Below, piece by piece: positions 1 to 10,782 of a DNA stretch of 64,000 nt. The DNA lies in the NCBI GenBank assembly GCA_047967505.1, contig CM106541.1. One strand, 5' to 3'. A program made the position numbers and the translations under genes. This DNA is from Dipteris shenzhenensis. Lineage: Eukaryota > Polypodiophyta > Polypodiopsida > Gleicheniales. The notes under the pieces were generated by a model. It searched no databases. It saw nothing but the letters and a program-made list of their open reading frames with translations, and was not told the origin of the DNA. The first letter of the stretch is position 1; every line of letters begins with the position of its first letter.

Positions 1-1390
1 AGCCCATGGTTGATGTGAATGCAGGTCACTCTTATGTGGATGGTGAATCTAGTGGCTCAGAACAGAGCCTTGATGATGAATTAAGTATTCCTTCTATTGT
101 TACATGTGGAGTAAGGAAGACAAGGGATGTTTTGAGAGCACCTGGTAGTGAGCCTATTTTGTGCAGGTACCAGAGCTAGGTATCCTGTGCATAGGCTGAA
201 ATATGATGGATTTATAGCCATTCACTATGCCTATATGGTCAAAGTGATACATGAACCAAAACCCACTTCTTTTGAGCAAGCCATGGGAAAATAAAAATGG
301 GAGAAAGCCATGGATGAAGAAATGGATGCCTTGGAAGAAAATGCTACATGGGAATTGGTGCCTTTGCCTAAAGACAAGAATGCAATTGGCTGCAAGTGGG
401 TTTATAAGGTGAAGCACAATGCAGATGGTTCTGTGAATAGATACAAGGCAAGATTAGTTGTCAAGGGGTATGCACAGACATATGGCATTGATTATGAAGA
501 AACATTCAATCTGGTTGCAAGGATGGCAACCGTAAGAGCAGTCATTGCTATGGCTGCATCAAAGGGATGGTCTTTACATCAGATAGATGTAAAGAATGCT
601 TTCTTGCATGGTGATTTGCAAGAAGAGGTCTATATGGAGCAACCACCAGGTTATGTTCATGCTGTTCATCCTGACTTTGTTTGCAGGTTGAAGAAAGCCT
701 TGTATGGCTTGAAGCAAGCACCCAGAGCATGGTCTAACAAGATAGGACAATATCTTGTCACTATTCGCTTTCAGATTTCCAAGGCAGATTTCTCACTTTA
801 TGTGAGAAAAACAGAGAAAGGTATTATGCTGCTTGTCATTTATGTTGATGATTTGATCATCACAGGTGATAGTGATGAAGATATCCTTCATGTGAAAATG
901 CTATTGAAGTAGAAGTTTGAGATGAAGGATTTGGGAGAGCTGTTATAGCCATGAAGGAGATCTAGGAATAGAATTTGGTATCTAAAACTTAAGAATACGT
1001 CTAATTATCTCTTGTTCATATGGGATGACAGGCTGTAAGCCTATTTCAGTTCCTTTGGAGCAGAATGTGAAGTTGAGCGCAGATGCAGGTGAGCTTATGG
1101 AAGACCCTACTATGTACAGACGCATAGTAGGAAGTTTGATTTATATGACTATTACTAGGCCAGATTTGAGCTATGCTATTGGGTTGGTAAGTCAGTTTAT
1201 GCAGGCTCCAAGGAAACCGCATTTGGATGCGGCTAGATGCATGTTGAGCTATGTGAAGTCCACATTGCAGTATGGACTATTTTATGAGACTGGGGTTCAG
1301 ATACAGTTGCATGGATACATTGATGTTGATTGGGCTGGTAGTATTTCTGATAGACAATCTACCAGTGGATATATGTTCTCTTTTGGGAGT
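1..1390 (+). pseudogene. Ty1/copia pol remnant (RT and RNase H)
   Basis: Decayed reverse transcriptase and RNase H of a Ty1/copia retrotransposon. The RT block at 310-912 shows KWVYKVK, YKARLVVKGYAQ, QIDVKNAFLHGDL, YGLKQAP and the catalytic YVDD near 841. RNase H follows from 1025 with GSLIYMTITRPDLSYAIG, a DVDWAGS motif and RQSTSGY. Upstream of 310 the linker between integrase and RT can still be read, with a frame change near 165-180 and a stop at 292-294. A stop at 910-912 and a damaged, partly deleted stretch at 913-1024 separate RT from RNase H. The frame ends abruptly at about 1390 at a join with a foreign fragment. Gag, protease and integrase lie outside the window or are lost. It cannot be functional; the family assignment is secure. 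Confidence 0.9.
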
Positions 1391-1550
1391 CTTATGCATA
1401 TTCTTCTCATTGAAGACCACATCATGGCTTCGTATGATCTCTTCTCTTCAGGATCCCAAAGACAATAGCCCATCTCTCCACTTTCACCATAACCCAAAAA
1501 GATGCATTTCCTAGACTTAGGATCTAGCTTCTTTCGAAGCTCTTTTGGCA
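1391..1550 (-). pseudogene. Inverted copia integrase-tail fragment
   Basis: About 160 bp that closely matches 4968-5128, the part of copia-1 encoding the end of integrase. On the minus strand it reads PKELRKKLDPKSRKCIFLGYGESGEMGY in pieces, the typical copia post-integrase KCIFLGY block. It is joined directly to the RNase H of the plus-strand copia remnant, so the join is a rearrangement rather than one element. No LTR or target duplication is visible at either end. Confidence 0.85.
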
Positions 1551-2315
1551 CCACCAATGTCTCAATCAACCATAATATGGGGGAGTAATATGGGGACATG
1601 GGGGAGTAATATGGAAGAGTATTAGTTGTGGGAGGGGAATTCGAGGGGAGGGGGGGAAGAACTGGGCAAATGGGTTGAGTAGCTTGGTAATCCTCAAGGA
1701 TAGGATTAGCGAGGGAGGGAAGAAGCTAGGTGTGAGGGGTTGGTAAGTTTGCGATTGTGGGGTTAGTTGAAAGTGGTGAGAGGCATGAGCAAAGAGACAA
1801 TGAAGAGAGTAGATATTTGGTTGGAGTTGGCTGGAGCTCAGGGAAGGTTAAGAGGTGGTAGTAGCAAGGGTAAGTGAGGTTATGAGATTGGCATAGAGAG
1901 TGGCTAGATATGGCAAGTTATATATGGCCATGTCATCCTCTGACACTTCTTTTTGTTGGTGCAATGGGATCATCAGCCTGCAAGGGTGGGATGTTGGTTA
2001 TGTCATGCCCTATAAATAAGAGTGATGGTGGCTGATAACAGTGATGGCTTTTGTAGCACAATGGCAACAAACCACCAATGACCCTGAGCAGAGGATTGCC
2101 CACGGCACATGCATATGCTATGAAAGCATCCATCATGAGTGCAGTAAACTCCGCATGTGTGAGGCATGTGCGGATAGGAAAAATATATTCTTTTCATCTT
2201 CAAACAAGTCTTGGTAAATTCGTTCCATAGTTTTTGTCCCTATGGAACGTTCCCATTTTATGTTTGGATGAGTAGATATGATCTTGAGTTGGAGTTGTTT
2301 CCATTGGATAAGCAC
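1551..2315. other. Non-coding, no feature recognised
   Basis: G-rich and purine-rich sequence at 1580-1760, then mixed sequence. Only short open frames without recognisable motifs occur on either strand. No LTR, RNA gene or promoter was recognised. Confidence 0.5.
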
Positions 2316-3162
2316 TCATGGTCTGAGATGATCTTCAACTTGTAGAGCAGCCACAAGCTCTTGGGACACCACTGTCATGCACTGCAGTGCGGCTTCATTT
2401 GTGGTATCTTCCATTGCCTCATTGTTTTGTACTACCAATTGGAGTTCAAACTTTGAGATGGCTATCTTTTGGGATTGCATCTCATCCATTTTTTCCTTAT
2501 ACTTGTGGTACATGGATGTGTATGCATCTTTAAGCTTTTTCATCTGCAAGGTGACCTGTGCTTGTTGAAGAATGGCTTCATTGGTATTTGATCATTGGTC
2601 AACACCTGAGTTCAAGCAATGCTTGCCTGTGTATTGGTGGCAAGTTGGTCTTTTAATAATTGGCATTCCCTTGTAAGCTCCTCAATACTGAAAGTGCATG
2701 TCGCCAAAGATTGTTGCATCTCTTCAAGCTTTTCCTAGCAATCCTAAAGCTCTTCTTCTTTGTGGATTAGAGTGAGCTGAGCTTGTGCAAGTTCCTCCAT
2801 TGGAGAGCATGTGCTGAGGTCAAGTGGTCATAGGAGGTCTGTAGGATTGTCATAGCTTGAAGTGCTACTATTAGCTAAAATTGGCTCTGTTGGATGGTGG
2901 AAGTCACATCCCGCACAGCCTTCTCCTAAGCTTGGAGAGCTTGGTTCATGCACACTTCTTCAATCTCTTTCTTATCTATTTGGGCCCAAAGTGCCGAGAC
3001 CTCTATTGCAATTCCATGGAATTGGTCTTGGATGTATGCTAAAGTTTGTCTTTCCAATTCTTGGGCATGCTTCTCCTTGGCCAAGATAGTGCAATTCCAT
3101 GGAATTGGTCTTGGATGTATGCTATAGATTGTTTGTCCAATTCTTGGGCATGCTCCTCCTAC
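2316..3162 (-). pseudogene. Broken coiled-coil reading frame
   Basis: The minus strand reads as a Gln/Glu/Lys/Leu-rich helical protein in pieces. The longest intact piece (2316-2549) contains MQMKKLKDAYTSMYHKYKEK and is rich in charged heptad-like positions. Upstream pieces such as EELTRECQLLKDQLATNTQ and LAYIQDQFHGIAIEVSALW are connected by at least three stops and several frame changes. The composition fits a long coiled coil. I do not recognise the family: it could be a transposon accessory protein or a captured host gene. It abuts the truncated 3' end of copia-1 at about 3163, so the two were joined by rearrangement. Confidence 0.5.
3007..3162. repeat. 83-bp tandem duplication, two copies
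   Basis: The segment starting TGCAATTCCATGGAATTGG at 3007 recurs at 3090 (period 83). The second copy runs to about 3162. It lies in the broken coiled-coil frame. The period is not a multiple of three, so the duplication shifts the frame. Confidence 0.85.
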
Positions 3163-5944
3163 TCTTCGTTAGCATATCTGCAGAGTTATCATCTATATGA
3201 ACCTTGACAAGCTCTATGCGCTTGTCCTCAACTACCTCCCTGATGAAATTGTACGTGACCTCACTGTGCTTGGTCTTTGCATGAAAGACCGGATTTCGTG
3301 CTAGCTAAATAGCACTCATGGAATCACTATGCAATGTCGGTACACCTATATGAATCCCCAAATCTCCCACTAGCCGATCAAGCCATATAGCCTCCTTGCA
3401 ACCCTCTGTGGCTGCAATATACTTAGCCTCTGTGGTAGACAAAGCAACACACTTTTGTGTGCAAGAAATCCATGACACTGCACCGCCTGCAAAGGTGAAC
3501 ACATAACCAGAAGTGGATCTCCTACTATCCACATGCCCTACATAGTCTGAATCTATGTACCACAGTACATGCATGTCTCCTCTACCAAAGCAGATGCACA
3601 TCTCTTTGGTACCCTTCATGTACCTCATGATGCACTTAACTGCCTCCCGATGCCTCTTTCCTGGATTATCCATATACTGGCTAACAACTCCCACTGCAAA
3701 TGCAATGTCTAGTCTAGTAGCTATCATAGCATACATAAGACTCCCAACCATTGATGCATAAGGAACCTTGGCCATCATGGCCATCTCCTCATCTGATTTG
3801 GAACTATATGTATGACTCAATTTCACATATGGAGGCAATGGAGTACTCATTACCTTCCCCCCCTCCATATTGAAACACTGCAATACTTTTGTAACATACT
3901 CCTTCTGTGAAAGCCAAAGGAGTTTCCTACTCCGATCATGCGTGATGCGCATACCAAGAATATGACCTGCAAGTCCCAAATCCTTCATATCAAAGGCCTC
4001 ATGCAACTTGACCTTTAATGCATCTAGCTCATAAGTATTCTTGCTAGCCAATAGCATATCATCCACATATAGTGCCAGGAGTATTAGGCTATTATCCTTA
4101 GCCCTTTTAGTGTAGAGGCAGTGATCAATTTCACTCCTTCTAGAACCCTGGGACCGAATGAAAGCATCAAACTTCTGATACCATTCTCTAGGCGCTTGCT
4201 TGAGACCATAGAGACTCTTCTTCAGCTTTCAAACTAAATTCTCTTTGCCCTTTTCTTCAAATCCTTCCGGCTGCAGCATGTAAATTTCCTCATGCAGATC
4301 CCCATGCAAGAAAGTTGTCTTGACATCCATCTGCATAAGCTCCATATCTTCTGCTACCACTAGTCCAAGTAATCATCTGAGTGTGGTCATCTTGACAACC
4401 AGAGAGAATATCTCATCAAAGTCCACACCCTTCTCTTGCTTGAATCCTTTAGCGACCAAACTGGCCTTGTACCTAGGCACATCATCACCTGTGACTTTCA
4501 TCTTGTAGACCCATTTACATGGCAATGTTTTCTTTCCATGTGGCAAAGAAACCAAGTCCCAAGTCTTATTCTTCATAAGTAAACTCATCTCTGATTGCAT
4601 AGCATACTCCCACTTGCATTGATCCTCACGCATCATAGCCTCTATGTAGCAAGAAGGCTCCCTACAATCAGTAAGCATCACATAGGCTACCCCTGGAACA
4701 AACCTATCAGGCGGTCTAGACACTCTAGATGATCTTCTCAAGGGCATTTTAGCTTGCTGTCCCACCTGCATATCAGCCACATTTGGCTCATCATTTCCAC
4801 CAATAGATGATCCATCATCTACCCTTGATTGTATACATGTGGGAGTACTTGGTGGTACCATTTCTTGCACATTTGGTGCATGGACAGCTTGCTGTCTATC
4901 AACATATGCAGCTGGATTCACATCTTGGAAAGTGATTCTCCTCATTTCCACATCCCTCATGGGTGCCTTATGCATCTTCTCATTGAAGGATACATCATGG
5001 CTGCGTATGATCTTCTTTGCTTTTGGATCCCAGAGATGATAGCCCATCTCTCCACTTTCACCATAACGCAGAAAGATGCATTTCCTATACTTAGGATCTA
5101 GCTTCTTTCGAAGCTCTTTTGGCACATGTGCATATGCCTCACACCCAAATATACGCAAATGAGAGTAAGAGGGCTTCTTGCCACTCCATGCCTCTTTAGG
5201 AATACCACCATCCAAACTCTTACTAGGTGATCTATTGATCACGTGCACTGCAGTCTTCATTGCCTCAGCCCAAAAACCACTAGAAAGACTTGCATTGGAA
5301 AGCATGCATTGCAACCTTTCTTGAATGGTACGGTTCATCTTTTCTGCAACTGGATTTTTCTCTGGAGTACGAGGGGATGTGAGCTCCCTCTTAATCCCAC
5401 GTGTATCACAGAAATGCTGAAAGTCATGAGAGAGATACTCTCCGCCATTGTCAGTCCGTAGGCATTTAAGCATTTTACTTGACTGATTCTCAACCAAGGC
5501 CAGCCATTTCTGAAATACCTGGAACACATCACTCTTTCGAGCTATAGCATAAGCCCACACTTTCCTAGTTGCATCATCAATGAATGTCACATAGTATTCA
5601 TCCCTGCCTAATGACTGTGTAGGCATGGGACCACATACGTCTGAATGCACCAAATCAAGCTTTTCAAACTCTTTCTTTCCCCTTCTTTTATGGGCTGATT
5701 TAGTCTGCTTCCCATAGAGACAGTGCTCACAAAATTCAAAATGAGAAAAACTCAAATGCAGTACATAACCCAAATGGCATAAGAGTTTCATCCCAGTTTG
5801 GCTCATATGGCCCAACCGGCAATGCCATAAAGAAGTGCTTGGCTGCTCGGTTATTGCAACAACATGATCAAACACCCCTGATACATGTAAGGGATACAAA
5901 GTACCACACCGAGCACCCCTAGCCAAAAGCATAGAGCCCTTCTA
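3163..5944 (-). pseudogene. copia-1 integrase, RT and RNase H
   Basis: Single reading frame of about 920 codons interrupted by at least three stops (4373-4375, another in the RT near KGKENLV, and 3304-3306). Domains in order: pre-integrase LWHCRLGHMS with CEHC (HHCC zinc site); integrase core with LVHSDVCG, RTDNGGEY and PVAEKMNR (D, D, E present); the KCIFLRYGE block; a proline/serine linker; RT with KWVYKMK, MDVKTTFLHGDL, YGLKQAP and ALYVDDMLLA; RNase H with YIDSDYVG, STTEAKY and HSDSMSAI. Integrase is the best preserved part. The 3' end is cut at ADMLTK. The multiple stops mean it cannot make a working polyprotein. Confidence 0.9.
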
Positions 5945-6585
5945 AAATTTCCAACTCCCAGAACCAAGATGGTCTGAAAACCAGCATCATCTAGCTGCCC
6001 TGTTGAAATGAGACTCTTGGTCAGCTTAGGCACATGTCTCACATTTTTCAAAATAAATGCAGACCCATTTGGAAAAGAAAACTTTATGTCACCTACTCCC
6101 ACTCTGTCACATGCATAGTCATTTCCAAGATGCACACAACCTGCCTTTCCACTGTCATAAGTGGAGAACCCTTCCTTATGGGGAGTAACATGGAATGCAG
6201 CACTAGAATCCAAAATCCAATCCTGGGAATATGCATCATCTAAAGTGGTAAGCAACTCTGCAGATAAACTAAACATGAAGAGAACGTCATTGTCACTATC
6301 ATGTGTGACTGCATTGATCTCCTCGATCTTCACTTTTCCTTTGTCCTCCCTTGGACTATCTTCCTTATGATTTGCACCCCAATTTACATTCTTTTTCTTA
6401 TCCTTTTGCTCTCTTTTAAGCTTGTAGCAATCCTTTTTCATGTGGCCCTTCTTGCCACAATAGTGACACTCAATGTTCCGTGCCCTGCACTTGCTACAGG
6501 ACTTCCCTCTTTCTTGAAACTTCCCCCTGGACTGTGATCTGCCCCTTTGTATATTTAAGGCTGCATCTTGCTTGTTGCCTTCCAT
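5945..6585 (-). pseudogene. copia-1 zinc knuckle and protease
   Basis: Continuation of gag into pol. It contains a basic stretch (RGRSQSRGKFQERGK), then a CCHC knuckle CHYCGKKGHMKKDC, then the protease, whose active site reads WILDSSAAFHVT. The family motif is DSGAS, so the glycine is replaced. Protease continues through HLGNDYACDRVGVGDI and RHVPKLTKSLISTGQLDDAG. A frameshift near 5945 separates it from the integrase frame. Confidence 0.85.
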
Positions 6586-6591
6586 TGACTT

Positions 6592-7170
6592 CTATCTAAT
6601 CTCCTTGCCCAACAAGCTACCAACCACATCATCAAAGTTCAATACTCCACCAGGTGCAGAGTTACTGACAGCAGTATGGAAAGTATCCCATGAGGATGGT
6701 AATGAGCATAAGAGAAATATTGCCCTCATTTCCGTATCGAAATTCAGCTTTTGAGCTTGAAGCTGACTGAAAATGATATTAAATTCATTGAAGTGCAAAG
6801 CTATGGATACTCCCTCCTTCATGTGCAGCTCGAACAATCTCTTCATGAGATAGACTTTGTTTGAGGCAGTCTCTTTCTCATATGTAGCACACAACTTTTT
6901 CCATAAAGCTTCCGTAGTCTTTTCAATGACTACTGTGAAATAAATTGTCTTCCCAAGATGAAGTCTAATGGTAGACTTTGCTAATGCATCCAACTCATTC
7001 CATTCATCTGTGGACATAACTGCATGCTTAGCTGCAATCCCTTACAAGGGTTTTATCTGCTTCTTTTGAATAAGCACATCCCTTATCTGTTCTTTCCACA
7101 AAGAAAAGTTTATCCCATCAAACTTTTTAATGCTGAAAAACTCCTTTCCAGACATGGAAGAGGATGCCAT
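6592..7170 (-). pseudogene. copia-1 gag, N-terminal part
   Basis: Nucleocapsid precursor of copia-1. It starts MASSSMSGKEFFSIKKFDG and continues FSLWKEQIRDVLIQKKQ, the usual opening of copia gag (UBN2-type). A stop interrupts it right after this opening, near 7042-7045. From 7017 the frame is open to a stop at 6592-6594 (LLGKEIR then stop). The next piece, the CCHC region, is in the same frame three codons later, so this stop is a simple nonsense change. Residues match the gag core LHFNEFNIIFSQL and LLCSLPSSWDTF. It is dead as it stands. Confidence 0.85.
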
Positions 7171-9509
7171 GATGCAAATAAATCAAAATCCCAAATGCTA
7201 GTGCCTGCAAGAGAGAATCACACCAAATACCAGGTGCACCCAAACAGGTAACTATGCCTTTACCCCGGTTATGTACAATACTCAAACACATATACAAATG
7301 AATGGAAAAGAAGATTAGGGTGTTCTACACCCACCAAAAACTTGTGTGGCTCTCTGTTTCTCTCTCTCTCTCTTCTATTCAGCTTCCGTTGAGAGCACTC
7401 TCAACTGGCAGATCTAGCTGAGCGTGCGTGAATGCATGGAAGCTCAGCAGCTCAAGGAGAAGCTCTGTGGGAAGCTTTGTGGGTGACTTTACTTGCATCC
7501 GAGTGCACAGAGACCTTGAAGGAACCTTTGGAAAAGTCACTTTGGTTTTGCAAAGTGGTTTTGAGAGCTTGTTAAGTGTTTTCAAAGAAAAAGACATTTT
7601 TAAAGCTTTTCCCTGTTCTGTTGAACGACAGAGACTCCGTATTGACTTGTAGAGGCAACCATTGCCTGCTTTTGGTGTCCATTTCACTTCAAGATCTTGG
7701 AAACACCTTCATTCTTGAATTTGGGATCATTTCATTGGATTTCTGACTCACTGTGTCAGTTTCAACGTTTTTTCTACCCGGGTGTTGGAACTCAAGTTTG
7801 GAGCAACCATTTGCAGATCTATTAGTTTCGGTGGACTCAAGAGGTCCTAAAACTTTTATGTTGCTCATCATTCGCACTTTGGTGGAGTTTACAAACAGTT
7901 TAGTTTCCAAATATTTTTCAGTTCGTGTGTTGGACCCAGTGATTGGGACCACGGTTTTCAAAACTGTCTGTCCCATTGCATTTCGATGCCTAAAGACCCT
8001 TATCTGTCAGTTCTTGCACAATTCGGTGGAGTATTTTCAGAGTTATAGATCTCTGTGTATTTGATTTTGTCTCTCTGTTATGCATTTTTTCATTCTAAGG
8101 TTTTGAAGCCTTAGATTTATGCCACATGGCAGTGGAGGATGCATCAATTTTACGAGCAAAAACCTATGAGCAGGTTTATACGAGCGTGTTTTTCAAGAGA
8201 TTTTAAAAATAGTATTTCTTTAGGAAACGTGGTTTTTACACTTTTATTTTCATTAGAACTAGATCCCTTTATCATAAAATTTTACAGACTAGTCACTCAT
8301 TCATTTTTACATAACATAAATCTTCTTATTCATAGACATCCCTTTGTACCCTTGTTATTACCTTAAAAAAGTATTGAAAAATAATTCATTTAAGAAACGT
8401 CCCTCATAATCACTCTCAATATAATAATATTATACATAAATAATTACTTATTAAACACATTTATATCATATGGCAATATCTTTCAAGTGTTTTTATAGTA
8501 TTAATAACAAGATATTTATGGACATGTTTCTACAGAAGTTTAAATTACTATAAATAAGTATTAACTTGGGCTTATATATCACTCTCATAAAATACATGTA
8601 ATATTTAATACTATGTATGCAAGGTTTTCCAAAATATAACCCCATAGATGTGCTCAAATGGGGTTTTTCGATCAATTTGAGTGGTTGAATGACTATATTT
8701 GGACATTAGATGTGAAAGTTATGTCACTTTTAAAAGTGTTGTCCAAGGTAGTTTCGCCAGCGAAACTACCTTGAAAGACCTTGTTCAAAGGGTTTTCGTT
8801 GGCGAAACTACCTTGATGGCTTGCTTCAATGAGTTTTCTTTGGAGAAACCCTTTCATGAACATAGGTTGAGAGAGGTTTTTCAATGTCACCCCCTATTAA
8901 GTAAAAAGTTGTAAGAAGGATCATAAGGGAATTTTCATAGAGAAGTCTACTCTACATGTGGGTTTCTTCAAAAGCCATCCCATTATGTTCTCACCATTCC
9001 CAAAGATTCACATAAATATTCATGTATAAAATAGGCATTCCTATAATACTTTTCATATTTCTAAGTGAAACTATGTTTTCTTCTGATCCATTTTTGTTAT
9101 ATTTTTGCATAGTTGGAAGCTTTTTTTTTCCTTCGCTCGAACGCTCAGAAGATTTCGCTCGAAAAATGCTCGTCCCCTGGCAGTGGATATTTGTTGACTC
9201 CCATTTCTCACTCATCAGTTGGGATTTTGAAGTTCCAACAGAAGAGAGATATTTGTAGATTGTCTTGCTGAGTCCGATTATGCAATGGTGCCCATGTTTT
9301 GAGGCATCTCAAGTTCTATTTTCAGTAGCGGTCATTGCCATGGGACCATGATTTCTTGAGCATACCTTATGCAGATCACTCTGGTTGTAGTTTGAGTCAT
9401 GTACGCTCATTCGTGGTGTACATTGGGTTGCAGTGGATGATTTATAGGCCATTTGGATGCATTGTGATCCTTATTGGATGCGCTGATAGGCCTAGATTGC
9501 CTTATGGGA
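7171..9509. other. Non-coding region upstream of copia-1
   Basis: No gene was recognised. The first part may be the leader of copia-1. A CT-rich run lies at 7349-7376. From about 8150 the DNA becomes AT-rich up to about 8680, followed by a hairpin at 8744-8773. The short open frames here lack motifs and overlap each other on both strands. A 24-bp segment at 7217-7240 also occurs at 39041-39064 upstream of gypsy-C. Confidence 0.5.
8744..8773. repeat. Perfect inverted repeat, 14-bp arms, 2-nt loop
   Basis: Left arm CAAGGTAGTTTCGC (8744-8757), loop CA, right arm GCGAAACTACCTTG (8760-8773). Part of the right arm, GGCGAAACTACCTTG, recurs at about 8802-8816. Function unknown. Confidence 0.9.
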
Positions 9510-9825
9510 TGCTATTTTTTATGGATGCTTTGCACATGGATGCTATTTTATGCTGAGGGATAGCTTTGACACATTGCAGTTGATGCACTGATAGTGTTAT
9601 GCTCTCTTAGATGAGATATTGTTGATGCATATGCCCATGGATGGTCTTTATGCTTGAGCCATTTGGCACTTCTTGGCATTTTGGATTGCCATTGCAGTTG
9701 GCATTTTCTTTTGGGCCAGATTTGCTCATATGGATGCATAGTACATGCACATGAGTCAGTTGTATCTTTTGATGTTTTAAGCTTTGAGTTTTGGTGATAT
9801 TTTACTCTATTGTGGCATACACATT
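9510..9825 (+). repeat. gypsy-C LTR-type sequence, inverted copy
   Basis: This segment is the diverged reverse complement of about 39065-39370, upstream of the gypsy-C coding region. Shared blocks include the surrounds of ATGCTATTTTATG, TTTTGGGCC, CATATGGATGCATAGTA and GTGATATT followed by TTGTGGCATAC. Opposite orientation relative to the gypsy-C copy implies an independent LTR or element fragment. Exact ends are not defined. Confidence 0.7.
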
Positions 9826-10254
9826 TAACCCCCACAATGTTTTGGGTGTATCCTCTATTATAGAGTGCAGAAGCTCAACTGGTTCAAGTTCTGGAGTCTT
9901 GTCACCTACCCTTGGGCTTGTCTTCATTGCCTCTAAGACATTAATGGGCTGACGGATAATCCAAACTATCCATACAAAAGCCAATCGCTACAAATACCAA
10001 AAAGTTGTGTTAAATTTAGCTCTCTAGGTGGAACTCATTCCAATATGAACTGCAGAGGTGTAGGAAATGTCTGGATGGAGAGACGACATAATTTTTTGTA
10101 TGGGCATCTACCATAAGATGACATAGTTTTTCATGGAAAGCTTGTGACCTAACCAAGGCATCCAAAGTGTGGATGGATAGAACCGAATCTTGTTCTTTGC
10201 AGCTAGGAAGATAAATTTGGTAATGTGCCCAAGGGAGCAATTGGTGGCTCGCCA
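9826..10254. other. Non-coding, no feature recognised
   Basis: About 430 bp between the gypsy-C LTR piece and the first recognisable gypsy-A sequence. No coding motif, RNA gene or repeat was recognised. Confidence 0.4.
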
Positions 10255-10380
10255 ACCAGCTATTCTTCTATATTGTCTATTTACATGCTGCGGTCAGTGG
10301 GTGGACAAGAACTCACTTCTATGTATAAGGGTATTTGGTAGGTGTGCATGCAAGCTTTGGTAAGGCAAAGCTAGGGCAAA
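10255..10380 (+). repeat. gypsy-A LTR/leader segment
   Basis: Matches 46350-46545 of the gypsy-A2 region in blocks: TATTCTTCT then a TTGCATGCTGC-like block, GAACTCACTTCT, and GCAAGCTTTGGTAAGGCAAA near the end. Its position ahead of gag in A1 and ahead of protease in A2 suggests LTR end or leader. Confidence 0.6.
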
Positions 10381-10782
10381 ATTTGTGAGGAGAAACCCCA
10401 GTCGTCAATTGTGACAGAGAACATGACTTCTGTCATCATGATCATCGTGCGCTCTTTATACCCCTCTTCCCCATGGTCCAAAAAAATCCTTTTTCCACCC
10501 CCTCTTTCTCCCAAGCTTCTAAGATCCTTCACCCCTATTTCCAATCTCTTGAACCTTGCCATAATCAAAAGAAGAAAGAGGGATTTTGGAGTTTGAGATC
10601 GAGGGAAACGGAAGAAGCGGGAGCAAAAGGATCGTGAATCAAAATAAAGTGAGAAATCATGGGTCAAAGAAAGTGTGAAGATGAGAATCCAAGACCATTG
10701 AACAAATAGCACGGAAGTGGGCATTGCATTTTTCTCTCTAGCATAAAGCTTTTTGCTTTATAATTTCTTGAATAATATGCAT
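10381..10782. other. gypsy-A1 leader, no gene recognised
   Basis: About 400 bp between the LTR-like segment and the first readable gag sequence. Short antiparallel open frames occur but carry no family motif. Confidence 0.4.

Larger units (their letters stand above)
3163..7170 (-). mobile_element. Ty1/copia element copia-1 (decayed, 3'-truncated)
   Basis: A minus-strand Ty1/copia retrotransposon with the order gag, CCHC knuckle, protease, integrase, RT, RNase H. The coding part begins at the ATG at 7168-7170 and runs to 3163, where the RNase H tail (ADMLTK) is cut off by unrelated sequence, so the 3' untranslated region and 3' LTR are missing. No TGGTATCAGAGC primer site or LTR was recognised upstream of gag. 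Frames are broken by several stops and one clear frameshift. Its proteins are closest within this window to those of copia-3. Confidence 0.9.
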
